A stretch of DNA of 64,000 nt from Mycolicibacterium sp. J2 (GTDB lineage Bacteria > Actinomycetota > Actinomycetes > Mycobacteriales > Mycobacteriaceae): contig NZ_JAPFPY010000016.1 of assembly GCF_026240945.1 (NCBI RefSeq), positions 1 through 64,000 on the forward strand, given 5' to 3'. Under the pieces are notes generated by a model, which saw nothing but the letters and a program-made list of their open reading frames with translations, did not search any database and was not told where the DNA came from. The translations under genes were made by a program, and so were the position numbers. Shown in pieces: positions 1-8,531 of this stretch. Every line of letters begins with the position of its first letter. Position 1 is the first letter of the stretch.

Positions 1-100
1 CGGTCACCTGCACCTCGCGGCACTGCGCGCCGCTCTTGAGCGTGAGTTCGCCCAATCTGTCGGACCCGTCGTGCACAATGATCAGGTGAGCGCAGCCTGA
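1..100 (+). CDS. 3' end of an unrecognised gene (partial)
   Basis: One forward frame is open from the left edge (first full codon at base 2) to a TGA at 98-100. It encodes the last 32 residues of a protein, ending HNDQVSAA. The codon use is G/C-rich at third positions like its neighbours, and the stretch LHLAALRAALEREF reads like a real amphipathic helix. Too little is present to name a family. The stop codon lies 119 bp before the next likely start at 220, so the two are probably separate genes. Confidence 0.45.
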   Translation, partial: GHLHLAALRAALEREFAQSVGPVVHNDQVSAA

Positions 101-157
101 TGCTCACCGGGCCGCCACCGAAGTTCCACGGAACTCGGGACAACCTCGATGAAATCG

Positions 158-186
158 TTGCTCCAACCCAGACCACATGGTATTTA
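158..186 (+). promoter_or_regulatory. possible sigma-70-like promoter for the secreted repeat protein
   Basis: TTGCTC (158-163) and TATTTA (181-186) are separated by 17 bp and lie just upstream of the ribosome-binding site GGGGAGG (207-213) and the ATG at 220. The match to mycobacterial -35/-10 consensus is by eye only. Confidence 0.3.
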
Positions 187-219
187 GCTAGGGCAACAGT
201 CTTTCGGGGAGGATCTGAC

Positions 220-1785
220 ATGGGTGGACGACATCGCGCCGAACGCGCCAAACCCGCGGTAACGGCATGGCTGGGCGCCGGCGCGATCACGCTGGGTATC
301 GGTGCCGCACTCACCACCGGCGCGGCGGTGGCCAACGCCGACGCAGAGGGCTCCAGCACTGCGTCCAACTCCTCCGGCGCCACGAGCCACGACTCGGCGT
401 CCCCGGCCCCGTCGCACGCGGCCACGTCGACGGCGCCAAGCACGGCGTCGGCACCGAAGAAGAAGCCCCGGCACCGGACGGACGCCAAACCCGATGCCAA
501 GACCGATTCGAAAGCTGATACCAAGACCGATTCGAAGGCCGATTCGAAGGCCGATTCCAAGCCCGACACCAAACCCGACCCCGACTCCGCCGCGGCGTCG
601 ACCGGCGACCGAAACCCCACGCGCACAAAGCAAGCCAGCACCGTCAAACTCTCCAGTGACACGGTCGATGCAAGCAAACCCGAAACCACCGCGCCGAAAG
701 TGGCGGTGACCGCCATGGCCGCGGCCACGCCCGCCGCGACCACCGCGCCGACCAATCCCCTGGCCGGCCTCATCGCCGCCGTCCAATCCTGGGGGCACGC
801 CATCCAGGTCCAGTACTTCAACAACAAGCCGAGGATCGTCAGCGTCAGCGCACCGACGCTGAACTCCGACGGCACCTACTCCGGACAGGTGATCGCCACC
901 GACAAGGACGGCGACCCACTGGTCTACTCGGTGGTCCGCCCCTACGACGGCAGCATCGTGACCATCGACCAGAGTGGCCATTACACGATCACCCCGTCCG
1001 ACTACGCCCTGACCCGACCCACCAGCGGCGCCATCGGGGTCACCGTGGTGGAGGCGAACGCCGACGAGCACTACCACGGCTTCAGCCAAATCATCGGGCA
1101 CGTGGTGCAGACCGCTTTGCACGATGCATTCGGGCAACTGCACTATCCGCCATACAGCGCACCGGATTACGCGACCACCCGCGCCACCATCCCCGGCGTG
1201 CCGTGGGGCAACACCGATCCGGCTGCGGATGCGAAGGTATCGGCGAAGCTGACCGCCGCGTCGGTCCCCACCGCCGCCGCATTCACCGACCCGCTGACCA
1301 CCTTGGTCTACGGCCTGCAGGGATGGTTCAACCGGACGTTCAACAACACCGCACCCACCGTCGCCATCGGCGCACCCACCAAGAACGCCGACGGCAGCTA
1401 TACGGGTCAGATCACCGCGACCGATATCGACGGTGACCCGCTGGCGGTCCATTACGACCCTCCGCGAAACGGCACCATCACTGTCACCGATCATGGCGAC
1501 GGCACCTACACCTACACATTCGTGCCGTCGGATGCCGCGTTGACCACGCCGAACTCGCAGTTCTTGTTCGCCTTCTCTGCGGTCGAGACCAACGCCAACG
1601 ATCATTTCCACGGTCTCCCCCAGATCCAGGACTTCATCGTCCAATCGACGCTGGGCAATTTCGCGCGAGCTGTGATCCCCTCCTACGGCTATTCGTGGGC
1701 GCCCTACTCTGCGACGGACTGGGCCTGGGGATCAGATCTCCTTCGCGTACCCATCGGTCCAGTCGTTCCACCCACCAGCGCCTGA
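220..1785 (+). CDS. secreted protein with two Ig/cadherin-like repeat modules
   Basis: A 521-residue protein of unknown role, predicted to be exported. I start it at ATG 220 because GGGGAGG sits just upstream and the product then begins with a signal peptide: a basic MGGRHRAERAK, a hydrophobic core, and a possible cleavage site after AVANA near residue 40. Residues about 85-125 are a Lys/Asp/Thr/Ser tract built from near-identical KADSK/KTDSK units, a probable flexible wall-spanning linker. Two related modules follow, near residues 175-300 and 350-480. Each has a hydrophobic lead helix, an NN(K/T)xP junction, a DGTYSGQ/DGSYTGQ core with T-D-x-D-G-D-P, and an H(Y/F)HG motif. This resembles the tandem Ig-like or VCBS-type repeats of actinobacterial surface proteins. 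An earlier ATG at 100 would give a non-signal-like N-terminus. Confidence 0.7.
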   Translation: MGGRHRAERAKPAVTAWLGAGAITLGIGAALTTGAAVANADAEGSSTASNSSGATSHDSASPAPSHAATSTAPSTASAPKKKPRHRTDAKPDAKTDSKADTKTDSKADSKADSKPDTKPDPDSAAASTGDRNPTRTKQASTVKLSSDTVDASKPETTAPKVAVTAMAAATPAATTAPTNPLAGLIAAVQSWGHAIQVQYFNNKPRIVSVSAPTLNSDGTYSGQVIATDKDGDPLVYSVVRPYDGSIVTIDQSGHYTITPSDYALTRPTSGAIGVTVVEANADEHYHGFSQIIGHVVQTALHDAFGQLHYPPYSAPDYATTRATIPGVPWGNTDPAADAKVSAKLTAASVPTAAAFTDPLTTLVYGLQGWFNRTFNNTAPTVAIGAPTKNADGSYTGQITATDIDGDPLAVHYDPPRNGTITVTDHGDGTYTYTFVPSDAALTTPNSQFLFAFSAVETNANDHFHGLPQIQDFIVQSTLGNFARAVIPSYGYSWAPYSATDWAWGSDLLRVPIGPVVPPTSA

Positions 1786-1840
1786 CCACCGAACTGCAAC
1801 ACGTTTCAGTTTCGCGTCGGGACTGGGTACGCTGAGGCTC

Positions 1841-2281
1841 GTGCCAGCAGCATCCTCGCAACCCGCCGTCGAAGGGTGGTTCACCACCGACGACGCCGGC
1901 GCCACCCATTTGATCGGGGCCAAGTGCCCGCAGTGCGCGACATACGTCTTCCCGCCGCGGGCCAACAACTGCCCCAACCCGGCATGTGACAGCGACGTGC
2001 TGGAGCAGGTGCCGTTGTCGCGGCGCGGCACCGTGTGGAGCTACACGGAGAACCGCTACGCGCCGCCGCCGCCGTATCCGTCGCCCGACCCGTTCGAGCC
2101 GTTCGCCGTGGCCGCGGTGCAGCTGGCCGACGAAGGCCTGATCGTGCTCGGCAAGGTGGTCGAGGGCACCTTGGCGGCCGACCTCACGGTCGGCATGGAG
2201 ATGGAGCTGACGACGATGCCGCTCTACACCGACGACGACGGCGTCGTCCGGACCACCCACGCCTGGAGGATTGCGCCATGA
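1841..2281 (+). CDS. DUF35-type zinc ribbon/OB-fold acyl-CoA-binding protein
   Basis: A 146-residue protein of the ChsH2/DUF35 type. It has an N-terminal rubredoxin-like zinc ribbon with cysteines at residues 29, 32, 44 and 49 (CPQC and CPNPAC), then an OB-fold. DUF35 proteins pair with thiolase-like or MaoC-like partners and help bind acyl-CoA. Here the stop overlaps the thiolase-like gene start (ATGA at 2278-2281), so the two are translationally coupled and probably form one complex. The start is GTG at 1841. The pair matches the M. tuberculosis Rv1628c/Rv1627c arrangement beside pdtaR. The substrate cannot be read from sequence; steroid or fatty acyl-CoA metabolism is an inference from the family. 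Confidence 0.85.
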   Translation: MPAASSQPAVEGWFTTDDAGATHLIGAKCPQCATYVFPPRANNCPNPACDSDVLEQVPLSRRGTVWSYTENRYAPPPPYPSPDPFEPFAVAAVQLADEGLIVLGKVVEGTLAADLTVGMEMELTTMPLYTDDDGVVRTTHAWRIAP

Positions 2282-3474
2282 GTGAGCCTGTGTACATCCT
2301 CGGCGCGGGCATGCACCCCTGGGGCAAATGGGGCCGCGATTTCACCGAGTACGGCGTGGTCGCCGCCCGCGCCGCACTGGCCGAAGCGGGCCTGGACTGG
2401 CGCCAGATCCAGCTGGTGGCCGGTGCTGACACCATCCGCAACGGCTACCCGGGATTCGTGGCCGGCGCGACGTTCGCCCAGAAGTTGGGTTGGAACGGGG
2501 TGCCCGTCACGTCCAGTTACGCTGCGTGCGCCAGCGGTTCGCAGGCCCTGCAGAGTGCACGCGCACAGATTCTGGCGGGGTTCTGCGATGTCGCGCTGGT
2601 GATCGGCGCCGACACCACGCCCAAGGGTTTCTTCGCGCCGGTGGGTGGTGAACGCAAGAACGATCCGGATTGGCAGCGCTTTCACCTGATCGGCGCCACA
2701 AACACCGTGTACTTCGCGCTGCTGGCGCGGCGCCGGATGGACCTCTACGGGGCCACCGTCGAGGACTTCGCGCACGTGAAGGTGAAGAACGCCAAGCACG
2801 GCCTGAACAACCCGAATGCGCGCTACCGCAAGGAAGCCACCATCGAGGACGTGCTGGCCAGCCCGGTGGTCTCCGATCCGCTTCGGCTGCTGGACATCTG
2901 CGCGACCTCAGACGGTGCCGCCGCGCTGATCGTGGCCAGCAAGTCCTTCGCCGAGAAGCACCTCGGATCGGTCGAGGGCGTCCCGTCGGTGCGCGCGGTG
3001 AGCCTGCAAAGCCCCCAGTACCCCCAGCATCTGCCCGAATTACCCGATATTGCAACGGATTCCACTGCAGTGGTGCCGGGTCCGGAACGGGTGTTCAAGG
3101 ACCAGATCCTGGACGCCGCCTATGCCGAGGCCGGGATCGGACCCGAGGATGTCAGCCTGGCCGAGGTGTACGACCTGTCGACCGCTCTGGAATTGGACTG
3201 GTACGAACACCTGGGCCTGTGCCCCAAGGGCGAGGCCGAAGAGTTGCTGCGCAGCGGCGCCACCACGATCGGCGGCCGGATCCCGGTCAACGCCTCGGGC
3301 GGGCTGGCCAGTTTCGGTGAGGCCATTCCGGCGCAGGCCATCGCGCAGGTCTGCGAGCTCAGCTGGCAGCTCAAGGGTCAGGCCACCGGCCGCCAGGTCG
3401 AGGGCGCCAAGGTGGGCGTGACCGCCAACCAGGGCCTGTTCGGGCACGGCTCCTCGGTGATCGTCGCCCGCTAG
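2278..3474 (+). CDS. thiolase-family lipid-transfer protein (SCP-x type)
   Basis: A 398-residue thiolase-fold protein close to mycobacterial nonspecific lipid-transfer proteins (Rv1627c-like). The nucleophile-position cysteine is in SYAACASGSQ (Cys84). The C-terminal part has NASGG and a terminal HGSS histidine loop. Family members carry out thiolytic or retro-aldol cleavage of acyl-CoA side chains, usually with a DUF35 partner such as the gene directly upstream. The start ATG overlaps that gene's stop by four bases. A longer frame runs upstream, but it lies inside the DUF35 gene and does not look like protein of this family. It is followed by a strong inverted repeat. Confidence 0.88.
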   Translation: MSEPVYILGAGMHPWGKWGRDFTEYGVVAARAALAEAGLDWRQIQLVAGADTIRNGYPGFVAGATFAQKLGWNGVPVTSSYAACASGSQALQSARAQILAGFCDVALVIGADTTPKGFFAPVGGERKNDPDWQRFHLIGATNTVYFALLARRRMDLYGATVEDFAHVKVKNAKHGLNNPNARYRKEATIEDVLASPVVSDPLRLLDICATSDGAAALIVASKSFAEKHLGSVEGVPSVRAVSLQSPQYPQHLPELPDIATDSTAVVPGPERVFKDQILDAAYAEAGIGPEDVSLAEVYDLSTALELDWYEHLGLCPKGEAEELLRSGATTIGGRIPVNASGGLASFGEAIPAQAIAQVCELSWQLKGQATGRQVEGAKVGVTANQGLFGHGSSVIVAR

Positions 3475-3487
3475 CAACCGCCGCGCC

Positions 3488-3542
3488 GAACGTGAACTCG
3501 CGGGCGAAATCCTCGCGGATTCGCCTGCGCGAGTTCACGTTC
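3488..3542. terminator. long inverted repeat between convergent genes
   Basis: Arms of about 21-23 bp (3488-3508 and 3520-3542) pair almost perfectly, starting GAACGTGAACTCGC and ending GCGAGTTCACGTTC. They separate the thiolase-like gene (+) from the secreted Gly-Gly-Pro protein gene (-), so they can act as a bidirectional terminator. The length and near-symmetry also fit a dispersed palindromic intergenic element. Confidence 0.7.
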
Positions 3543-3555
3543 GACGGTGGTTCTG

Positions 3556-4041
3556 TTAGGCGGGGAACCAGAACGGGCCCCACCAGAAGCCCCACGAGTT
3601 GCGCACGTCGGACCAGAAGACACGGGCAAACGGCGCCCACCAGGGTGGCGCGGGCCGTTCGTGCGCCCAGATCGGTACGTTGCCCTGCCCCGGACGCCAT
3701 CCCCATGCGGGGTCGCCGTCCGGTGGGGCGGGACGGTCGAACTGGCCCGGCGGTAACGCCGGGGGCCGATCGGGATGCCACCCCGGCGTCCCGTCGTGCT
3801 GCGGGCCGTCACCGGGACCACCGGGACCACCGGGACCACCGGGACCACCGGGACCACCTGGCCCGCCGGGTCCACCGGGTCCACCGGGTCCACCGGGTCC
3901 ACCAGGGCCACCCTGGCAGTCCTGCACTCCCGGCGGGCACGGCGGCGCCGCGCTCGCCACACCTGCGCCGGCACCCAGCACGCCGGCGGCCAGACCAGCC
4001 AGCACAGCCGAACTCGCCGCCACTTTGATGCCTATGTTCAT
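3556..4041 (-). CDS. small secreted protein with Gly-Gly-Pro repeats and aromatic C-terminus
   Basis: A 161-residue exported protein of unknown function. The start is taken at ATG 4041, where GGAG lies 11 bases upstream. An in-frame GTG at 4062 lacks a ribosome-binding site. Residues 1-33 form a signal peptide ending AGVASA. The mature protein starts with a short Cys-Pro stretch, PPCPPGVQDC, which could form a disulfide. About eleven consecutive Gly-Gly-Pro units follow, and then a Pro/Asp-rich segment. The last 35 residues are rich in Trp, Phe and Pro (FWSDVRNSWGFWWGPFWFPA), a pattern seen in small mycobacterial wall proteins. I do not recognise a named family. Confidence 0.7.
   Translation of the reverse strand: MNIGIKVAASSAVLAGLAAGVLGAGAGVASAAPPCPPGVQDCQGGPGGPGGPGGPGGPGGPGGPGGPGGPGGPGGPGDGPQHDGTPGWHPDRPPALPPGQFDRPAPPDGDPAWGWRPGQGNVPIWAHERPAPPWWAPFARVFWSDVRNSWGFWWGPFWFPA
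3812..3913. repeat. 9-bp tandem repeat encoding Gly-Gly-Pro units
   Basis: Nine-base units of the form CCGGGACCA, then CCGGGTCCA, are repeated about eleven times. On the minus strand they encode Gly-Gly-Pro repeats inside the secreted protein. The two sub-blocks differ by a synonymous change (GGACCA against GGTCCA), which suggests separate slippage or amplification events. Copy number is likely to vary among strains. Confidence 0.85.
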
Positions 4042-4204
4042 GGGTTCATGTGCTCCGTTCACTGATTCCCAACCGACTTCGATTCTCGCGGTGGAAAATC
4101 AGCGTGAGCCATGAGCAGGCTGTGGCCGGATATGAGGTTTCTGTGCCGAAGCTGTGGCCCGACGCCGCGGGTCTCCGTCGCGCGCGTCGCTAGACTCGGC
4201 AGCC

Positions 4205-4426
4205 GTGATCACCGTCCACGTCAAGCCCGGCAGCAAGAAGGGCCCGCTGGTGCAGGCGGACGCCGACGGTGCGCTGACCATCTTTGTGCCGGAGCGCGCC
4301 GTCGACGGTAAGGCCAACGCGGCAGTCACGAAACTGCTCGCCGCGCATCTCGGTGTGCCCAAGAGCCGGGTGGAGCTGGTGTCGGGAGCCAGCGCCCGGG
4401 TGAAACGATTCCGCCTTTTACCCTGA
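4205..4426 (+). CDS. DUF167/YggU family protein
   Basis: A 73-residue protein of the DUF167 (UPF0235, YggU) family, function unknown. It shows the family hallmarks: VHVKPGSKK at the N-terminus, the central DGKAN-A-VTKLLA motif, and the ending SRVELVSGASARVKRFRL. The start GTG at 4205 gives the usual compact length; the upstream extension to 4154 is low-complexity and not family-like. It converges on the HdeD-like gene with only five bases between the stop codons. Confidence 0.85.
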   Translation: MITVHVKPGSKKGPLVQADADGALTIFVPERAVDGKANAAVTKLLAAHLGVPKSRVELVSGASARVKRFRLLP

Positions 4427-4431
4427 TGGTG

Positions 4432-5007
4432 TTAGAGACCGTTGGACCATCCCGACGCCTTGGCAGCCGACCGGATACGCAATGCGGCAATTACTTCGGA
4501 GACACCCAGCACCACCAGCCAGACGCCGGCCACCAAAACCAGCGCACCCAGTGACGAGAACGGATAGCCGAGCAGTACGAATCCGGCAAGTACGGACAGA
4601 GCCCCGGCGAACGCGAGCCAGCCCCGTGACGGCAGGACAGAATCGCTGACCGACGAGACCACTTCTGCAACGCCGCGGAATACGAATCCAACACCGATCC
4701 AGATGGCCAACAACCAGATCGAGTCCGACAAACTCCGAAAACACAGCACCGCCAGGATCAGCGATGCTGCGCCACTGATGAACATCAGGACGCGCCCGCT
4801 CGCCGATGCCACCGGAAAGCCGAAGGCACCCACCACTTGCGCGATGCCGCTGACCAACAAGTAGGCGCCGAAGAACGCTGCCGCGACCACGAGAGTCGCG
4901 GAGGGCCATATCAAGACGAGGATCCCCAGAATGGTGGTCGCCGCTCCTGCCGCCAGGACGGAGTGCCAGATCTTGGGCACCGAGTGGGTCTCGCTGAGTG
5001 CTTGCAC
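4432..5007 (-). CDS. HdeD/DUF308 family membrane protein
   Basis: A 191-residue integral membrane protein with six hydrophobic segments in the DUF308 pattern. Visible family motifs are FFGAYLLVSGIAQVV, RVLMFISGAASLILAVL and LLAIWIGVGFVFRGVAE. In enterobacteria HdeD is tied to acid resistance; its role in mycobacteria is unclear. The start is GTG 5007, five bases after GAGAGG; the adjacent GTG 5010 is too close to that site. A long upstream extension of the frame would overlap the divergent DUF1003 promoter and looks non-coding. A close paralog lies at 25535-26128. Confidence 0.8.
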   Translation of the reverse strand: MQALSETHSVPKIWHSVLAAGAATTILGILVLIWPSATLVVAAAFFGAYLLVSGIAQVVGAFGFPVASASGRVLMFISGAASLILAVLCFRSLSDSIWLLAIWIGVGFVFRGVAEVVSSVSDSVLPSRGWLAFAGALSVLAGFVLLGYPFSSLGALVLVAGVWLVVLGVSEVIAALRIRSAAKASGWSNGL

Positions 5008-5172
5008 CACTGCCTCTCTGCCGCACGATACCGTGCAGCCACCACATCGTCGGACGTCGCCGCAGCCGACGTCTACGGACGCAAGCACAAATATGGCCGC
5101 TCCAATCATGTTCCTCGGCACAACATCCCACGGCCGCTTGTGCACTCCGGGTCCAACGGGCACGGTAGTCAC

Positions 5173-5622
5173 ATGTCAGCATCACCCACACCGCAGCTCC
5201 TCCCCCAGGCGCTCCTGCGGCTGAAGGCCGTTCACCACCCCGTCGTGCTGGCTGAGGCCAATCGGCGCGCGGCAAGTCTGCAACTTCGACTGGCCGACCG
5301 CATCACCGCATTTGCCGGCTCGATGAGTTTCGTCTGGTTACACGCTGTGCTCTTCGCGGTGTGGATGCTGTTCCTGGAGAAGAATCCGTGGCCGACGTTG
5401 ACGTTGGTGGTGTCACTGGAAGCGATCTTCTTGTCGACCTTCGTGATGATCGGACAGAACCGGCAGGCATCGTTTCAACAAGCCAAGGCCGACCACGACT
5501 TCCACGCCCAAGAACTGGAGTTGAAGACCAACACCCAGTTGACTCGCGAGATCCACGCCCTCACAGAGGAACTGCACCGTCGGCTGCTCGGCACAAACGA
5601 AACGCCCTCGACGGACTCATAA
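5173..5622 (+). CDS. DUF1003 family membrane protein
   Basis: A 149-residue DUF1003 protein. It has the family pattern LADRITAFAGSMSFVWLHAV, a first membrane helix (LFAVWMLFLEKNPWP), a second (LTLVVSLEAIFLSTFVMIGQ) and the signature SLEAIFLSTFVMIGQNR. A charged C-terminal helix follows (QAKADHDFHAQELELKTNTQ), probably a coiled coil in the cytoplasm. The ATG at 5173 gives the normal family length. The function is not established. It is divergent from the HdeD-like gene with about 165 bp between, so the two may share a regulatory region. Confidence 0.82.
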   Translation: MSASPTPQLLPQALLRLKAVHHPVVLAEANRRAASLQLRLADRITAFAGSMSFVWLHAVLFAVWMLFLEKNPWPTLTLVVSLEAIFLSTFVMIGQNRQASFQQAKADHDFHAQELELKTNTQLTREIHALTEELHRRLLGTNETPSTDS

Positions 5623-5623
5623 G

Positions 5624-5767
5624 GTCGACGTCGTCGGACTGCCGACCGGAGTGCTCCTGCTCAGCGGCGTGCCATGGGCGCCCTACGCGCTGTTCCCGAC
5701 CACGTGCGTGGCCATCATCGGAGGTCTGGCGAGCGCCTATCTGCTGCTGACCAAACTCGGCGAGTAA
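5624..5767 (+). pseudogene. coding-like 3' fragment of a membrane protein, no start
   Basis: After the DUF1003 stop, a forward frame ends at TAA 5765-5767 and encodes VGLPTGVLLLSGVPW...AIIGGLASAYLLLTKLGE. This looks like the last one or two membrane helices of a protein. No convincing start lies in front of it: the first in-frame GTG is at 5651 with no ribosome-binding site, and the frame upstream overlaps DUF1003 in another phase. I read it as a gene remnant. A 38-residue small membrane protein from GTG 5651 is the alternative. It stops one base before the convergent livF gene. Confidence 0.35.
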
Positions 5768-5768
5768 C

Positions 5769-6495
<727 letters not shown>

Positions 6496-6509
<14 letters not shown>

Positions 6510-7344
6510 CGGGCACTCCCAGGTAGGCGGCGATGACCTTCGGGTCCTCGCGAATCTCGGCGGGCAGCCCGTCGGCGATCTTACGTCCGAACTCCAGCAC
6601 CACGATGCGGTCGGTGACGCCCATGACCAGCCGCATATCGTGCTCGATCAGCAGCACGGTGTAACCGTCGTCCCGGATTGCCCGGATGAGGTCGACCAGC
6701 GCCGCCTTCTCGCTGGGGTTGAATCCCGCCGCCGGCTCGTCCAAGCACAACAGCTTCGGTTCGGTGGCCAGCGCGCGGGCGATCTCCAGGCGGCGCTGAT
6801 CGCCGTAGGACAGGTTCTTGGCCTTCTCCTCACCGCGGTGGGCGATGCCGACGAACTGGAGCAGCGCCGCGGCTCGCTCGATGGCGTCCCTCTCCTCGCG
6901 CCGGTGCCGCGGGGTGCGGAACAGCGCGCCGGGCACCGAGGTCTGGTGCCGGGCGTCGGTGCCGACCACCACGTTCTCCAGCGCGGTCATCTCGCCCCAG
7001 AGCCGGATGTTCTGGAAGGTGCGGGCGATACCGCGGCGGGTGATCTGGTTGCGCTTGATCTTGCCCAGCGGGGCGCCGTCGAAGGTGACGCTGCCCGAAC
7101 TGGGCCGGTATACGCCGGTGATGGCGTTGAAGCAGGTGGTCTTGCCAGCCCCGTTGGGGCCGATGAGACCCAGGATCTCACCACGCTTGATGTCGAACGA
7201 CACCGCATCCAGCGCGGTGAGACCGCCGAACTTCACGGTGAGATCCTTTGTCTCCAGCAGCTTCTCACCCTCGGCCGCGTTCATGTCGCGGTGCAGAGCC
7301 GCCTTTTCCTCGTCGATCTCGACGTCGATCTCCGGGCTACTCAT
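6496..7344 (-). CDS. livG: branched-chain amino acid ABC transporter ATPase LivG
   Basis: A 282-residue ABC ATPase of the LivG subgroup. It has Walker A GPNGAGKT, the LivG-type signature LSYGDQRRLEIARAL, Walker B LLCLDEPAAGFNP, and the C-terminal LLIEHDMRLVMGVTDRIVVL. The N-terminal acidic tail of about 25 residues (EIDVEIDEEK) is an extra feature relative to E. coli LivG. It overlaps livM by four bases (ATGA) upstream and livF by 14 bases downstream, so all four membrane and ATPase genes are translated together. Confidence 0.9.
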
Positions 7345-8531
7345 GCTGCCGCCTTCGAGTCGTCGGCCTTGCTGAGCAGATTGCGCGCCGACTTGCCGTA
7401 GGCCAACAACTGCTGGCGCACCGGGAACAGGCCCTGCGGCCGGAAGATCATCAGCACCACCAGCGCCAGGCCGAAGAACAGATACTTCAGGTCACCTAGG
7501 TTGATCCCGAGGAAATGCACGCCGAGCAGGCGGTTGGGCAGATACACGATGATGAACGCCCCGAAGATGACACCCAGCTTGTTGCCCTGCCCACCGAGCA
7601 CCACCGCGCACAGGAACAGCATCGAGTTGATGATGTTGAATGTCGGCGGCGCAACGTATTGCACCTGCCCGGCGTAGAGCGCGCCGGACAGGCCGCCGAT
7701 GGCCGCACCGATGACGAAAGCCCACAGTTTGAACTTGAAGGTGTTGACGCCCATGACTTCCGCCGCGTCCTCGTCCTCACGGATGGCCACCCACGCGCGG
7801 CCCACGCGGCTGCGTTCCAAATTGCCGACCAGCAGCAGCACGATGACGATGAGCACCAGGCCCAGCCAGAACCACCAGGTGCCGTAGTTGGCGTCGCCGC
7901 CGGAATTGCCGCTGGAGAACACCCCGTTGGGCAGGTGCTCGTTCTCCCCCAGCCGCGGGTAGGCGATCTCGTTGAGTCCGCGGGGACCGTTGGTGATGTC
8001 GGTGAGGTTGTCGGCGAGCAGCCGGATGATCTCACCGAAGCCGAGGGTGACGATGGCCAGATAGTCACCGCGCAGCCGCAGCGTCGGCGTGCCGAGGATC
8101 AGGCCGGCCAGCGCTGTCACCGCCATCGCGATCGGCACGCAGGACAGCCAGGCCCAGTCCTTGCTGAAGAAGCCGTCCGCGCCGACCTTGTTCCACGGGC
8201 TGTCCGGGCTGGTCAGCAGCGCCACCGTATAGGCGCCGACGGCATAGAACCCGACGTAACCGAGGTCGAGCAGACCGGCCTGCCCCACCACGACATTCAG
8301 GCCGATGGCGATGATGGCGACCATCGCGAACTGGGCCATGGTGCCGCCGAAGCTGATGCCGGGGGTGTCCAGGAAGCCCGGTGTGTACAGCGGCAGCAGC
8401 GCGACGATCGCGAACAGCACCGCGCCGAAAATCCACTTCATCGGCCGGCTGAGCTCCGACCACCACTGGCGCAGGCCATCGCCGGGAGCGAGCACGGTGC
8501 GCCGCCAACCGCTCGTCTGCTGATGAGTCAT
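7341..8531 (-). CDS. livM: branched-chain amino acid ABC permease LivM
   Basis: A 396-residue inner membrane permease with about ten hydrophobic segments. The family signature is visible in GLNVVVGQAGLLDLGYVGFYAVGAY and in the coupling loop GRAWVAIREDEDAAEVMGVN that contacts the ATPase. An N-terminal extension of roughly 35 residues precedes the first helix. The start overlaps the livH stop (ATGA). It forms the translocation path with LivH. Confidence 0.9.
   Translation of the reverse strand: MTHQQTSGWRRTVLAPGDGLRQWWSELSRPMKWIFGAVLFAIVALLPLYTPGFLDTPGISFGGTMAQFAMVAIIAIGLNVVVGQAGLLDLGYVGFYAVGAYTVALLTSPDSPWNKVGADGFFSKDWAWLSCVPIAMAVTALAGLILGTPTLRLRGDYLAIVTLGFGEIIRLLADNLTDITNGPRGLNEIAYPRLGENEHLPNGVFSSGNSGGDANYGTWWFWLGLVLIVIVLLLVGNLERSRVGRAWVAIREDEDAAEVMGVNTFKFKLWAFVIGAAIGGLSGALYAGQVQYVAPPTFNIINSMLFLCAVVLGGQGNKLGVIFGAFIIVYLPNRLLGVHFLGINLGDLKYLFFGLALVVLMIFRPQGLFPVRQQLLAYGKSARNLLSKADDSKAAA

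Noticed and set aside
184..1644. A 486-codon minus-strand frame opposite the secreted repeat protein
   Set aside because: Its product is Gly/Val/Arg-rich with no domain, while the plus strand has a signal peptide, ribosome-binding site and duplicated modules.
3599..4114. A collagen-like Gly-Pro-Pro protein on the plus strand
   Set aside because: It is the complement of the Gly-Gly-Pro repeat. The minus-strand reading has a signal peptide and ribosome-binding site; this one has neither.
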